Source: Symbiodinium natans
Taxonomy: Eukaryota; Sar; Dinophyceae; Suessiales; Symbiodiniaceae
DNA length: 53,619 nucleotides
Assembly: GCA_905221605.1 (NCBI GenBank)
Contig: CAJNDS010002504.1
Location: forward strand, 335,001 to 388,619
Direction: 5' to 3'
In this document: piece after piece, positions 11,031 through 23,250 of the stretch
Position numbering within the stretch: the first letter of the stretch is position 1
Layout: each line of letters starts with the position of its first letter
Made by a program: the position numbers and the translations under genes
The notes under the pieces: generated by a model
Told to the model about the DNA's origin: nothing
The model's input: the letters and a program-made list of their open reading frames with translations, nothing else
Database searches by the model: none

Positions 11031-12890
11031 CACGACAGCAGATGGGGCACCAGAATTGCTTTTTCTGCTGGCAGTAGAAGCAAGAACCTCCAGAGCGTCA
11101 GAACGGACAGACGAAGCAACGACCTCATCATTCCAGAGAGGAGTGTGCTCACAACAACCAGATTGTAACCAGATGTGATCTGGATTTGTTTCTCTACGCG
11201 AGAACAAGCATACCGATGTGAACTTTCGCTGGGCACGTTTCTTCCCTTGCAGCTGAGCCAAGCGTATGCCTGGGCTTGGAACGATTTCGAGACATCCTCT
11301 TTCTAGTGTTTCCTTAGAGCCGAAAGCAATGTAGCCTCGGGGTTTTGATTTAGGAGAAGTGTTGTTTCTCATGTCTTGTGGGTTTGTACAGGTCCTAGAG
11401 GAAGGGAGGGCCAGAGGAAGGAAGAACGTTGACATCACCGGACACCGAGCATCAGTAGAAATGAGGCAGACTTTTGCTGATTAATCATCGCCGTTAACGC
11501 CTGCGCAGACGATAGTTGGATTGGGTGTGGTTCAGCAGCTTCCTTTCATGCGGCGCTACTGATGTGAAAGTGCACCGCAAGGGGAGAACCGTCACAGCGC
11601 AACCCGTTGACTCCTGAGATGCAACTGGAGTGCAACAGATACGTCGGCTAAAGCACAGCCCTGGACAAGAATTCAGAGCCCCAACACCTGGTTCTGTAGC
11701 AGGGTACAGAAGCGCACTGCTTTTCTTAGCAGCAGAGTCCGTGAGTAGGGCTTGTGCTTGTCGATTGGAGGCGATCGTGGACATGGCGGGAGCATGTTCC
11801 GCACTCGTGGCCGGCTGATGCATTGACTTGCATGCAGAGCAGTAGTAAGATGGCGAAGTGAATGCAATTTTGCTCATGGTTAGTGAGCGGAACCCTCACG
11901 CAGTACGCAGTGTGTCTTCAGTAGGGCTTGAGATGTGTGCCGAGAGTCCGAGAGTACTGCAGATTTGCACTAGCAAGCTCAGAAGTCCCGCGAGGCTCTG
12001 TGGAACAAAGCGGAGATGACGCCTGACAGCCTTCTGCAAATGGCGCCGAATCTTGGCACTACTGCAACTGTCACTTTCATGTTTTGCAGTCGCCATTCTG
12101 CGACGTGTAATCTCTTGCAAAGCCAAGCTGCGATTCCAACCGAGTTATTGCTCTGTTCTTGCAGTTTCCTTTGCTGCAAACACCGTGCTCACTCACTTGC
12201 TCTTTGTACCCTTCTTGTGGAGAAAGCTGGACTTGTTATGGTCGTTTGTTTCGTTGTTGTCTTACTTACTTAGTCAGCCGGTGATGCCGGTGCAACAGGT
12301 GGATTAACGGTGGCGCTGAGGCTTTTGATCCTGGTTAGCCTCGCGGCCGGGCAGGCCTTTCGTGCCAACACGGCCCCCGAGACTCTGAGAATCCATTCTC
12401 CGTAAAGGATTGACAACCTTTCCAGGTCAGCTCAGGGTGTTGGATATGCTTTCCTTTGAGTAGAGCGCAACGGCAATTGTGCACGGCCAAAAGGGGGAGC
12501 TGACCTGATGCTTGATTTCAAGCGTAGCGAGCGCGGGTTTTTGCAGCCATGGCGCGTCTAAGAACATCCACGGCTTCCATGTGCGCAAAATATTTCAGGG
12601 TCCTTGCATTGCTTCCAAGTTTTCTGCTTTGACATACGGAGTGGCCCTGTGAAGTGGCCAGCTTCTGCTTTCCACCCCGAGGGAGGCTTGGCAAAAATGA
12701 AAGTTGCAGGGATTTGTAGGGTGAAGTGCACGTAGTGCCAGATTTGGGGCCGGAAGCATGGATTGGCTTCTTCGCTCGTCATTGAGTGAGGGTCCAAAGC
12801 ATATGATCCGTTTTGCCAGCACTGTGCGGGCATTTCTGCCCGCGTTTTTTCGTCGCAGATGCGCTGCGAATGTTGTGGGCATGACCTTGC
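11031..12890. other. No supported gene
   Basis: Open frames up to 160 codons on the - strand near 10950-11440 run into the G-rich stretch and are not believable. The rest shows no motif. Confidence 0.5.
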
Positions 12891-12893
12891 TGA

Positions 12894-13235
12894 CACCACG
12901 CCCGAGTTTCAGCAAGGCATTCTGGAGAATCTCCAGGTTTCCCCACACGCACCGGCTTTGCTTAGTCTGCGGCCGTGGCCTTGTTGAAACCTTACACCAA
13001 GGTACTTTGCAGAATGTCCAAGTTTCGCCACACGTGCCGGCTTTGCTTAGTCTGTGGCCGTGACCTTCTTGAAGCTCCACACCAGAGTTTCAGCAAGGTA
13101 CTTTTGGAGAATGTCCAGGTTTCCCACACGCGCCGGCTTTGCTGAGTCTGCGGCCGTGGCTTGTTGAAACTTTACACCAGAGTTTCAGCAAGGTACTTTT
13201 GGAGAGTCCGGGTTTCCCTATACTCACCGGCTCTG
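12894..13235. repeat. Tandem repeat, about 3.6 units of 86-99 bp
   Basis: Units begin near 12894, 12993, 13079 and 13173 and share CAGCAAGGTACTTTxGAGA, CCAGGTTTCCCACACGCxCC, GGCTTTGCTxAGTCTGxGG and CCGTGxCTTGTTGAAACTTT. The units contain stops in all frames, so it is not a protein repeat. Confidence 0.85.
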
Positions 13236-13601
13236 TGCCAGACCTGGGACAAGACGTGGGACAAGACGCCGGAACAGGTGCAGGCTCCCACAACAGTCCA
13301 GGACTTTTGTGAAGGTAGGACCAATAGCATCCTTTGCTCTAGCGGCGCGAAGGTGGTCGGCTCAAAGTGGGTGATGGGATGGGTACCCTCTGTTTTTCTG
13401 AGAAGCCTGAAGGCCCTAGCCTAAACAGGCTAGTACTTCAGGTCGCCAGGAAGGCGAGTCCAGCGCCGAGGCGTGGTGTTGGAACGTGCTCCAACATTCG
13501 CGTTCTTCACTGTCCTGTAACCATCTGAAGAGTTATCTAACGAGTTTTTTTGGCCGAGACTTGCAAGTCGAAGGCCTCATAGCCTGCACGTTGTTGGTAC
13601 T

Positions 13602-14008
13602 GTGCGCTGGCTGATGTTTGTGAATTCGTTTGACGAGGCTTTGATGAAGCGTCACGGAATGCCGCTTCAGCGACCTCAAATTAGAGCCGCATACAAGATC
13701 CATGGTTTATTCAGAGCCGAGCTGCCTCCAAGGCAGAACGCCGGTGTACGCCGAAACCGTGGTTCATCTGCAGATGCGGTTGTTTGTAAAGACTGTGCGG
13801 CAGAGAGTGTCCAGGAACCGAGCCAGCATTCAGGATGCTTCTTTCCCTACAGGATTTTCCTCACTTTGCAGATGGCGACACACACTTTGCCGTGCACCCC
13901 CTGTGCAACTTGGGAAGCACACCATGTCAGGCGTTTCTGATGAATGCCGACATTCCTGATTGGAGCGCATTTGCATCGGTGTTTCCGGTCGAAGGATTCA
14001 CCGCATAG
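13602..14008 (+). CDS. Protein-like reading frames in three successive frames, end of an unknown gene
   Basis: Three + frames follow one another. The first (13602-13740) includes FDEALMKRHGMPLQRPQIRA and AYKIHGLFRAELPP. The second (about 13742-13833) reads VYAETVVHLQMRLFVKTVRQ and on. The third (13853-14008) reads DFPHFADGDTHFAVHPLCNL, later NADIPDWSAFASVFPVEGF, and ends at a TAG. The last two frames would join in phase if bases 13834-13852 (CAG|GAT...CAG|GAT) were removed, but that is only 19 nt. Either there is a tiny intron, or this is a frame-shifted gene relic. No family is recognised. Confidence 0.35.
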
Positions 14009-14009
14009 C

Positions 14010-15290
14010 GTGTTTTCTACGAGCTGCTAGTTGTCGGCTAGTTGTGGGGCGAGCCACATGACACGCAGTGCAGGTGTTTGGTTGTGCTGGTCGGAGAGTT
14101 GTATGCAACAACTTGTGGCATGCCCAGTAGTGAAAGTCTTGAGGGCTTCGAAGCCGCGTCAATCTTGACTATGTCTATGTGAGATCCAGAAGGCCTGGGC
14201 ACAACTGCTTGTCAGGAAAGCAGCATGACTTGCATCGCCGGCACTACTGATTCTTGGAGGGCCGACCAAAAGAGCCTCACAAGTGTGATCCATTGGGTTT
14301 ACGAAAATAGGGGCCCTTTTTTGGGTTCCTACAAAATGGACTATACTATTTTGGGGTGGATTAAGGGGACCCGCCATATTTTTTGGAGATGCCCATATGC
14401 TAGCTACGAGGCATGCGGGCTTCAAACTGCCAAGCTCTCCACAAGCTGCCTGCCCAGTTCTTCATTTTGGCCACATGCACCGATCTGAATCACTCCAGTG
14501 ATAGTCGTACAAGGTTCCAGTGGCACCTGTCATTCATGTGGGGATCTAGATGCTGGATAGTGCCATTGGCGAAGGCGAAGCGTCACCTTTGCTGACCGAT
14601 AACCTTGTACGGCTTTCACTAGAGCAGAGAAGCATTCAGTGACATGCGAGGCTCCATGTCAGCCAAATGTCTGTGACCCTAGCAGGCCCCGGCAGCCCAC
14701 CTGCCAGCTACTGATTGGTCCACGCAACGATCGCAACAGTTGGTGGGCATGGAGCTGTGAGCTATGGTGCAAACTTGCAAACTCACCATGTGCCACACCA
14801 CGCCTAAAAGACTTATCCGCCTTATGCCGCACGCCTGAATGAAGCCTAGCTGGCCGTCATGACTTTACTGCCCGACTTCCCTAGAGCACACTGATTCATT
14901 TGCAGCTGCGACACACAAGTTTGTCCGTGAGCATGCTTCCGTGCGCATGCTTCCGAAGATCTTGGCCCTGTCGACATCCCTTTGTCCAGGCTTGCGCGGG
15001 CAATTCCACACAGGGGTGTCCTGAGCGGTCCATGGTTCGAGAGCCAGAAGGACAGGTACCCGCTTTGCTTCGTTTTTGCTGAACCTGAACCACTCAGCTC
15101 CAGGCATCTCAGGGCATCTCTTTGGAAGCCGCACAGTCCACCGGCATTGCTCCAGGCAAGATGCTGCCGAAGAGGGGTGTCATGTATTTTGGCTCGGACA
15201 GCAGGTCTTGCTGAGGCTTCGTGATTGGAGTTGTTCGTTTCGTCTCGGCCCCACCGTTCCTTTCTTCATGTATTGAAGGCAGAGTGTTTT
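14010..15290. other. No supported gene apart from a foldback element
   Basis: Only the element at 14296 stands out. Frames are short and lack splice context. Confidence 0.5.
14296..14395. mobile_element. TTTACGAAAATA-family short foldback element
   Basis: Starts GGGTTTACGAAAATAGGGGC, has an A/T-rich centre (ACTATACTATTTTGGGG) and ends GGGGACCCGCCATATTTT. It shares its start and overall layout with elements at 42482, 43766 and 50838. Confidence 0.55.
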
Positions 15291-15295
15291 AAATC

Positions 15296-15436
15296 ATGGG
15301 TCAGGGCAGCAGCCCCGTTTTCTACCTCAGCTGGGGTGTTGTGTTTGACATTGTGCGGCTGTCACGGCGCATCGTGGCGCACATGTCGGATCATCTTGGA
15401 CCTCGTCGTCAGGACAAGTTGCTGCGAAGTGCTTGA
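15296..15436 (+). CDS. Small ORF, 46 residues, MGQGSS start
   Basis: From an ATG at 15296-15298 the frame reads MGQGSSPVFYLSWGVVFDIV, continues with RLSRRIVAHMSDHLG and ends in KLLRSA and TGA (15434-15436). The composition and the amphipathic arginine-rich middle look like real protein. A splice after CAG at 15408-15410 (then GA) is also possible, which would make it a first exon. Glycine at position 2 allows myristoylation. No family is recognised. Confidence 0.35.
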   Translation: MGQGSSPVFYLSWGVVFDIVRLSRRIVAHMSDHLGPRRQDKLLRSA

Positions 15437-15666
15437 GGGGACACATTTGTCAGCCTCGTGGGTTGTTGGGTTCATTCTACAGGGGTTCTCCCGCGGAACT
15501 GTCGCACCTGGGTCATTGTAGTCCATGTCTTGCTTCAAAGACGACATTTTTCTAGTACAAGCGTGCTCCGGCGGCGTGCGTGGCCTGAGAAAGAAGCGCA
15601 AAGAACAGATGTAGCAACGTAGTACAAGCGTAGCACGAGGGCAGTCGATGTTGAAGTACATGCGCC

Positions 15667-16155
15667 GTGTGCACAGAAGACATCCGGATCTTTGGTGGCT
15701 TGCAAGATCGACCTTTGTGGCAAGCTGGCACAGCGATTGCGGAGGAACTTGAGAACAAACTTGGGAACTGCTGTGTCGTGCTCTCACTTGGTAGTCTTGC
15801 AGAGGTCTTCCACCGTTTGGGGTCGAAGGCAGTTTGCGATTTTGGGAGCACGAGGGATTTTTTTTTTGGTCGCGGGTCGTTTATGGCTCGCATGCACATG
15901 CACAGAAAAAGTGTTGAAGCGTGTAGTGTACTTGTGTTGATTTGCTCCGTTACCCCGGTTCCTCTGCCCTTGCCTTGCTCGCCATTCCTGCTTGCTGCGT
16001 GGACCCTTCGAATCAGGGATTCGCGATCTGGAGCTAGTGCGCCTGGGGTATATATGCTTGGAACTTTTCGCGAGCCGCTGCGCAGTTGTCCCAGAAAGGT
16101 GCGCTGCGGCATCCCTTCCAAGCTGCCGCGAAGCCTGCTTGCAGTCATTTCCTGA
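15667..16155 (+). CDS. Open segment, unknown, perhaps exon 15667-15850
   Basis: The first 60 codons of this frame read well (EDIRIFGGLQDRPLWQAG, AIAEELENKLGNCCVVLSLG), while the rest becomes Pro, Leu and Ser rich. A second + frame over 15692-15780 (VACKIDLCGKLAQRLRRNL) reads equally well, so the right frame cannot be chosen. It lies 230 bases downstream of the 46-residue ORF and might belong with it. No motif is recognised. Confidence 0.22.
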   Translation: MCTEDIRIFGGLQDRPLWQAGTAIAEELENKLGNCCVVLSLGSLAEVFHRLGSKAVCDFGSTRDFFFGRGSFMARMHMHRKSVEACSVLVLICSVTPVPLPLPCSPFLLAAWTLRIRDSRSGASAPGVYMLGTFREPLRSCPRKVRCGIPSKLPRSLLAVIS

Positions 16156-16560
16156 TTAAAACATGTGGGCGAGGCAGTTGTGGAGAGTCGGGTTAGTAGG
16201 CTGTGCGGCATAGCTCTGGCGTTGGGCAGGGAGTCCTGACATTATCGCTTGAACAGATGACCTGCGCAAGGACAGGCGGGCCAACAGTGCAAAAGGAGTA
16301 CACACAGCCAGCTCGAGGCCGACTTATCTGCATGAGTTGCATAGTCAGACGATCTTCCTAAGTGCTTACATTGCATATTGCATATGCTGGACAGCCGGGG
16401 CTACGTCCAGGTTTGTCACCAGTGCCAGTGCGATTTCGCAGCATGGTGGTGCCAGCGGCAGGCCCCCATTTGTAGTTCAAGGCTCTTCTGAATGCTTCAA
16501 CTGTTTTTGTTTTCCATTTGTCGGCAATGTCTGGGGAGTTGCTGGACTGTGGGGGTCATA

Positions 16561-16671
16561 GTGGCGCACTGTGAGCTGCGAGTTCTGCATGCCCTCAAGC
16601 CAGTCCTGCAGGAAGTGCGAGCTGCCATGGACAAGCCAATGTGGCTGGAGACAGGAGCCACGCCTACGTAG
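16561..16671 (+). CDS. Possible terminal exon, unknown
   Basis: The frame reads VAHCELRVLHALKPVLQEVR, then AAMDKPMWLETGATPT and a TAG at 16669-16671. It looks like an amphipathic helix followed by a short tail. The frame is open further upstream to about 16500. A possible acceptor is the tag at 16558-16560. No family is recognised; it is called from composition only. Confidence 0.3.
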   Translation: MAHCELRVLHALKPVLQEVRAAMDKPMWLETGATPT

Positions 16672-17702
16672 ACCATCACGGAAGCTAGCTCTTTGCAGAG
16701 CTCTTGGCAGCTTGTGGGAGTTTTGTTTACAAACTCCTTATTCTCGTGTGGAGTCAAATCGACTTTAGGCGACTTTCTTTGATTCAAGGTCATGCGGCGG
16801 GCGGGTGGGAAGGGGGGGGTCCCTATTTCCTGATAAAGTCAGGATATCATCGTACGTGGGCTCTTTGGGCCCGCTTTGGCAGCTGCAATTCTGGAGCACC
16901 GGCTTTCGTCCACTGATTTCAAGTGCCATGTAGGTTGATGGGTGCGCCAGGCCATACAGACAAACTTTCGTGCGCGAGCGTTGTTTTGTAGTGCACCATC
17001 AGGCGGAATTGTTTTCGCAACGCTGAGGGAGCTTTCCGATGTGGTACCCTCTTCTCCACCGTACCTGCGTGTCAGTGACTGGCCTCCCTGTTCCAAAGGA
17101 GCCATCTGAGGCAGCCTGCCACACCTCGGACTGACACTCGTGAGGTGGCTGCTCCTGGCCGGAGCCCAGGGAAGATGAAGCAATATGAAGATCATAGGCC
17201 ATGAATGCCGGAGGGTTCCCCACACCGTCTTGAGCGTTTGCGTGGTCTTGTGGCCCCTGCTTAACATCGACCCGAGCCTTTGACGCACTGCCCACCCTGG
17301 AACAGTTCTTTGGGACACTTACATACTTTGACATGGGCAATCTTTGAACGTTTCTTTCGGAAGTGATATTCTGATGTATTATGTAGAGGGTGTTTTTGTT
17401 GTTGTTTTTTTGTTTTTGCTTATAACAAAATCGCAATAAATGACCCTCTCAGTGTTTCTTGTGGGTTCGGACGCCGCTTCTCTACTTGCAACACAGTGCA
17501 GCCGGAAATCCAAACAGCCTTCGCTCCCGAGCCGCATCCTAGAGCAGATCCGTTCAGCTCTGTGGAATAGTGCCATTGCCGATGTGCTTTACATTAGAGT
17601 ACGGTGGAGTTCAGGTATCGGCTTGAGGTGAGCCGTTGTCATCAATCAATTGCTAAACATCAAAACAAGCAGACTCACCTGATAGACATCAAAACTGATG
17701 AA

Positions 17703-17737
17703 GGAAATGAGTGAGCAGTGAGTGAGTGAGTGAGTAA
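17703..17737. repeat. (GAGT)n microsatellite
   Basis: A short, slightly interrupted GAGT repeat. Confidence 0.85.
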
Positions 17738-18972
17738 GGGACTAGCTGCAGGCGGTGGAATGTGCAGGAAGCTGGGAAAGGCAGGAAGCCTTGCCTACGG
17801 CGCCGATCCCTCCGGCTTCTCAGCGTCATTGCCCCCTCCACTTGGAGTTCACCCTGGCGAACGCCCCATCCCAGGAAACAACGTTCACATGGCCTGCTGA
17901 AGCAAGAGGGCATGCTTGCATACGCAAAGAACCTCACCTGGTGAGGCCGGCCACCGGCAAAGCCGGCAGAATGCCATTCCCGCAGAAGTTCTTGCGACAA
18001 GGGCTCTTCCCCCGAAAGTCTCCAACGGAATTCTATGCCGTGCAAAGCAACGTCCATTCCAGGTGCATACAGCTTTAAATGGTGCCTATAACACCAGGGG
18101 CACGACAAGCAAAAACCAACCTAAACCCAAGAAAGCCCCACCGAAACCTAACAAACCAAAGCAAACACCTTAGGTGTCCCTGCATGGGGGGTGTGGACAG
18201 ACTGTGCATGGGAAAGTGTATGTTGCAGCACTGAAATCGCAGGGCTGAGCATTTCTTCACCATGGTTCGATGTCGCAACATGGCAATACATGCAGTGCAC
18301 CCGTCCAACTTGCAAGAATCGCGGCCGGTCCTATGGCAATTCCCGTTCTTGCGAACGACCACTCCTACGCAAGTTCCAACAAATTCTACGCACATTTTCA
18401 ACAAATGCAAACATCCCAAACAATCCTTCTCACAAATCCCAGCATTTGCCACTTTCCGGCCGGGCTGCCGAACATCCCAACCATTCCTCGGAAAATCCTG
18501 ACAAATCCTCAACAATCCCAACATTTCCCAATCAATCCCGACAATCCCCACCCTTTTCCGCTTGATTCCCAACTAGTCCCAGAAGAGTCCAAAGGTACTC
18601 ATCAACATCCCGATTCCCGGTTTAGGTTTAGGGCAGGGCTGGCAGGAAAAAATGTAGGAACAACTCAGGTTTTCGAGAAGCATTGTTTACAGCAGCACGC
18701 ACCTAGAGAACCTGACAGGGAGCAGGGCAAGATGTCCATGCATCCCCCCCACAAGCAGCCACAATGACAATATGCCCTCGGACTGAAAGGAGGCGAAGGC
18801 TGAAGCTGCGACCAAGACCCGGCTAGTACGAGTTTTTCAAGAAAGGGGGGGGGTGGGGTGGGGTTCGGGCCTTCATTTGCAAGCGAACTGCTCGCATGAT
18901 CATGCGGTCGTTTGGTTTTGAAGGAATGTGTGCTGATGACGTGACGTCTGTTGTTATTGTTCATTATCTGTA

Positions 18973-19030
18973 CACACACACATATATATATATATACATA
19001 TACATATACATACACATATACATATAACAT
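18973..19030. repeat. CA/TA dinucleotide tract
   Basis: CACACACA passes into TATATATA and then ACATAT repeats. Frames across it are low complexity. Confidence 0.9.
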
Positions 19031-19423
19031 TTTCATTAGTGCATTTATTCATATGCATATTTCTTTTAACATGTTCGTATTTGCTTTTTATCTATCTATG
19101 TTTTTGTGGCACATATCGTGCGTATGACGTATTATCACGAACCCCTCAGAGTCGCAAAGCAAATGATAGTTTCGAGCACCCCAGAACACAGCCCTGGCTG
19201 GTCTGGGCAGGTGGCAAGACACACACTTGCTTTGTGCAAGTGAGCATCGGCACTGCAAGTGTCAACTTTGACAACAGAAAAAGGAAGTTGTCATAGCCGG
19301 TACACTAGACGAGTACACCTTATTTATGCTAGCCTGAGGCCTGGCGCCGTTTCCCGCAGCGGATCACATGATGCCCGTGGTTGTCAGGCCTCAGAGCTGT
19401 GAAGGAAGTGCTGACGCAATTCC

Positions 19424-19459
19424 ATTGAGGATTGTTCGTATAAGGGGGCAACATCCCAA
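19424..19459. mobile_element. Half copy of the 6451 foldback element
   Basis: GAGGATTGTTCGTATAAGGG followed by GGCAACATCCCAA corresponds to the right half of the family; no left half is found. A truncated copy. Confidence 0.5.
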
Positions 19460-19665
19460 CTGAAGCTTGTGGAACAGGGGCCGAGTTGCACATGTGCCTG
19501 TCAAGAGCTGCAGCTGCACCGCACTAATGCAAACGCGTGATGAGTCACCCGGGCCTTGCAACCTCACACTTTCTTGAAGCTTCGAGGAAGCCAAGAATCC
19601 GTGCCAAGCAAAGGCAAAGGATTTGAATTAAGAGTTCTTACAGAGTCCGGCCACCCAAGTTCTGA

Positions 19666-20101
19666 AAGGGGGTCTTCTTTCAGGGGCCGAACATGCAATT
19701 AATCCGTTCCCCCTCCTATTAAACCCCTACACACCCCAAAACCCCAAAAGGCTTTGGCTTTTAGTATTGGGGGGGGGGGTGGGGGGTTCCTATCGTTTGT
19801 CCGAATACACAGCCCGTCCTTCGAGCTTGCTGGCTCAGTCATATTCCAACTCTAAACCTTAACCTTTAAACTCTTGAATCTTCAGAGTTTCGGGCTTTCA
19901 GAGTCAGCGCAAGGGGAGGTTCTGATTCAGGCTTCCACCCCCCCCAAACCCCATTCGGCAGAGGTTTTTGAAAGGGGCGGCTACTGGATCGGGCTTTCGG
20001 GCCAGGCATTTTGATTAGGGGGGGATTAAGATGCAGATAAATATTGGCCGGAAGGGATGAAAGGGGGTCTTCTTTCCCGGGCCGAACATGTAATTAACCA
20101 A
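19666..20101. repeat. G-rich segment bounded by a direct repeat
   Basis: GGGGGTCTTCTTTC...GGCCGAACATG(C/T)AATTAA occurs at 19669-19700 and again at 20064-20095. Between them is a segment with CCCCTACACACCCCAAAACC and an 11-G run. The repeats could be the ends of an unknown inserted element or a simple duplication. No coding frame. Confidence 0.45.
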
Positions 20102-20434
20102 TTTTAACCGTGCAGCTAAGTGACACCTGAAGTGTGCCATTCCGCCGAGAACCTCGCTCTCGTTCTTTTCGCAGGCCGGCGTGTGCGGGGCCAACGAGGC
20201 CAGAGTCCAGACAGTGTTGCTCGGGGGGCAGGTTGCAGTTCGAGAGCCTAAGTTTAATCGGATTGACGCTGAGAGGGAAAATGCTGCTGGGCCCCCTGTC
20301 GCTCTTCGCAAACGCGCCTGTGTATCTTCGAACACGTAGCAGCATCACGAGCCATGGCCCAGCTTAGTGCTGAGAAGTGTATCTAGGGAACGCGGCCGGT
20401 CTCACGAAGGTTCTTCATTTGGCATGGCGAACCT

Positions 20435-21777
20435 TTGCCTCGTATCTTCAGATGCTTGAGGTCCCAGCAGCAGATGTTGAACCACTTGAACCACACCGGA
20501 TCGCTCCACGCACCCGTGTCGCAGCAGGCTGCCGAAACGACCCACTATCTGAAGATCTTGTTGATGTCTACTGCACCTGTGAATGTGCGAATCGGTCTTG
20601 TCATGCTGTTGCAGTGCATGTTTGGGTGTTTGCAGCCCCTCCCGTGCCTCCCGACAGGGCTTGCTGCTTGTAGCAGCTGCTTTCTGGTAATGTTGTGTTT
20701 GCTTTCAATGACTAAGCCCCATGCCCTGGTTCTCTGCCCGAACGCAGTTAATTTCCCAGAGCAAGGTGGAGCTCGTCAGGCAAATGCCAGGCCGGGATTT
20801 GATAGCGTGCTTGTTCATTGCAAGAACCGTCCGTCAGGAACTATGTTTCTCCAGACCTCTGCTATTTAGGCACTTCATGGCACTTCCAAGCATGGCGGCA
20901 GGCTCTCCAGTATATGCCACACGGCAGCTCCAACTGCCCCTGTGTGGGGCTCAGGTTGCGCCGGGTTTGAGAGATGCTGGGAAGTAGGTGAAAGGTTGGC
21001 ACAAGCACGCAGAAAACTGGCGTCCGAGGGCTGGTTCCTTTGTTGCCCCGGGCTACACGGGCGGCTCGGGCTATTTGGCGCAAGCTGCAAGGCTCGGAGC
21101 TTACACAGACAGCCCAAGAGTCGAAGTTGCCACCTCGCTTCCCTCCATCAATATGGGCTCGGATGCTTGAGGCCGTGTCCGGATCTGCCAGCGCCAGCGA
21201 GGCGGCCATGGGCTCTCAGAGCAATTTCGGCGTTCCTTTTAGTGCCGCTGGAATCGAACCTTTCTGCAGTTGCCTACTTCGTTCGGACGGCAGCCAGGCC
21301 TACGCAGGAAGCCTCGCAGCGAGCCAGGTCACCTATCCAACACATTCGCTGGTGCGAATCTCAGTTCAGAGAGTGTTGCATTGCTTGTTCACCTTGTGGT
21401 GTGATGTGGTTGGTTGGTCGAGATGCGCGAGGCAGATGATGCGTAGAAGTATGTCTGAGCAGTTTCTCGCTTGGCTCATTCGGTCTGTGAGGCCACTGCA
21501 GGCTCCCCAAAGAGCCACATCGCCCCTGCGGCCTGCGCGGTGGCGGGCGACTAATGCAATGAGTGTTCAGCACAAACCCCCATGCGACTTTCCCTTCCCC
21601 CGTGCTCAGATAGTGCAGCCTGTCTTGTTTTCATACTTGCTCAGACCTGCAATCTCAGTCGCAAGTGGTTTTGTGGTTCATAGGGGGGAAAAGCATGTAT
21701 TGCACAGGCCCTCGGGGGATTCTTGCGGTGCCTTGACTGCCAGGGTCCGTCATAGGACCTGGGACAGTATGCTGTAA
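20435..21777 (+). CDS. Unassigned open segments, possibly exons of a membrane protein
   Basis: Several stretches in different + frames read like protein. Near 20530-20640: LKILLMSTAPVNVRIGLVML, then LQCMFGC, hydrophobic. Near 20760-20850: SKVELVRQMPGRDLIACLFI. Near 21220-21310: AISAFLLVPLESNLSAVAYF, then VRTAARPTQ. The longest unbroken frame (21040-21777, 245 codons) is rich in Ser, Arg and Pro and does not look better than its neighbours. A multi-exon membrane protein is one reading; chance open frames in GC-rich DNA is another. Confidence 0.2.
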
Positions 21778-22921
21778 GCGGAGCACTGGCTCCTGAAAAC
21801 AGGCCCTGCTTCAAAAGACACACGGTCAGTACACGCCGTTGCTAGCCGACAGATGAGACGACAGTGTCTGCTGCCGCTGCAACGGCTGATGCAAACACCC
21901 CTCGCAAATACCGTGTTGCCCGAATATTCCCGAATTCCGTGGATGAGTGCGAATACCATGGCCCATTGTATGCGTATGCAACCTTTAGTTGTGCACTCGA
22001 GTTGGGCGTTAGGGAAGGAGTTTGGACGGTTCGTTAAGGTTAGGGTTTTGGCCTTCCAACCGAGCGAGAAAGATTAGCTCTTTCTTCTCTCCTATCAGCT
22101 ATGCCAAACGATGGGAATCTTTGCTTGCCTTCGAGCCGGTTATGGTGTCTTCGATTTGTGCGCGCCACGCAAAGGCTCCACACAGCTGATCCGTCCTGGA
22201 GCTGCGATCCCGACTCAGGACGTCGGGGGGGAGCGCACAAGTTTGTTTCAGAGCAGGTGCTGATTGTGAGCCCACGGAAGAAGTTATAGAGCCAACAGCT
22301 ACCGTCCATGTGTTTTCCAACGTGGGCGGGTGCTTAGGCGCACATTCACTTTTGTGAAGCCTCACAACCCATGTGGTTGCCCAGAGGCCACGCAGTAACC
22401 GGTGAACGTCCGGAAGAGACGCCGCTGGGCTCGCAAGAAACTGTGTTGTAGTTCTGGCGAAAGATTCGGGGACGGGGAAATGATTGCCTGGTGATGTCTT
22501 GTATGGCCTGTACCGTTACAATGTTTTTGTTGATAACTATTTCAAAAGCTAAGCCCTCTCTGCGCACACCAATGCTGGGCCCAGCTTCTTGCTTCACATC
22601 CACCGTTCCTCGCCTTCCCACCCATCCGCCCACCCCCAGAACTTCATACTTCTCATGTGTACAATGTTTCCAACCCTGGACAGCTGTTTTCCGGTCCACA
22701 CCTGCCCCAGAGAGAGTGGGGCAAGTCCTTGAGTGGAGTGAATTGGAGGGACCAAGAAAGGCCCAAGCCATGTAGAATCCCCAGAAAGGGGGCCCTGCAA
22801 CAAACAAAACGAGGGGAGTCCCGTTGGATAATGTGCCAAAAACTCATCCACGCGTCTGTCCTGTCTCAAAAGTAGTCACAAAGTGAGAAGAAGCAGCGAA
22901 CGGCATGCATGACCCTGAAAA

Positions 22922-23250
22922 TTGTTCGTTGTGTTGACACACTGCGAGGCGATATGTTGGTGTCTTGGCTGGCAAGGGGAAGTGACACAATTCCTGCAAG
23001 CCAATGCAATAGATGACTTTTGTACACCACTGAACTTGCAGGTGTGGCACGGCTGGCAGATCACGTGCGCAGATTTCCTCAGACAGTCCAGACCATTTCT
23101 GGAGGCCAGGGGGCATGCTTGGACAATCAGCACTACAACTTGCCTGAGATTTCCTGTGCAGGCACTGTGCGCAACGTCACCATGGAGCCCGTGGATGTTC
23201 CAAAGAAGTCGTCCACGAAGACCGGGTGGCAAACAGCTTGCAGCTTGTAA
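22922..23250 (+). CDS. Possible terminal exon(s), unknown
   Basis: One + frame from about 23139 reads LPEISCAGTVRNVTMEPVDV, then PKKSSTKTGWQTACSL and TAA at 23248-23250. A second frame (22922-23110) reads QFLQANAIDDFCTPLNLQVW. Both look protein-like and could be the end of a gene just upstream of gene A. No motif is recognised. Confidence 0.25.

Larger units (their letters stand above)
16672..20400. other. Mostly repeats; weak coding signals
   Basis: A frame at 17515-17600 (PSRILEQIRSALWNSAIADV) and others at 17755-18170 read slightly protein-like but overlap in several phases. The rest is microsatellite, a Pro/Asn-rich C/A stretch (18300-18560) and the direct-repeat segment. Confidence 0.4.

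Noticed and set aside
10161-11236. Asn/Gln/Pro-repeat frame on the - strand
   Set aside because: Translation of the GGTTTGGTT and poly-G tracts; no protein character outside them.
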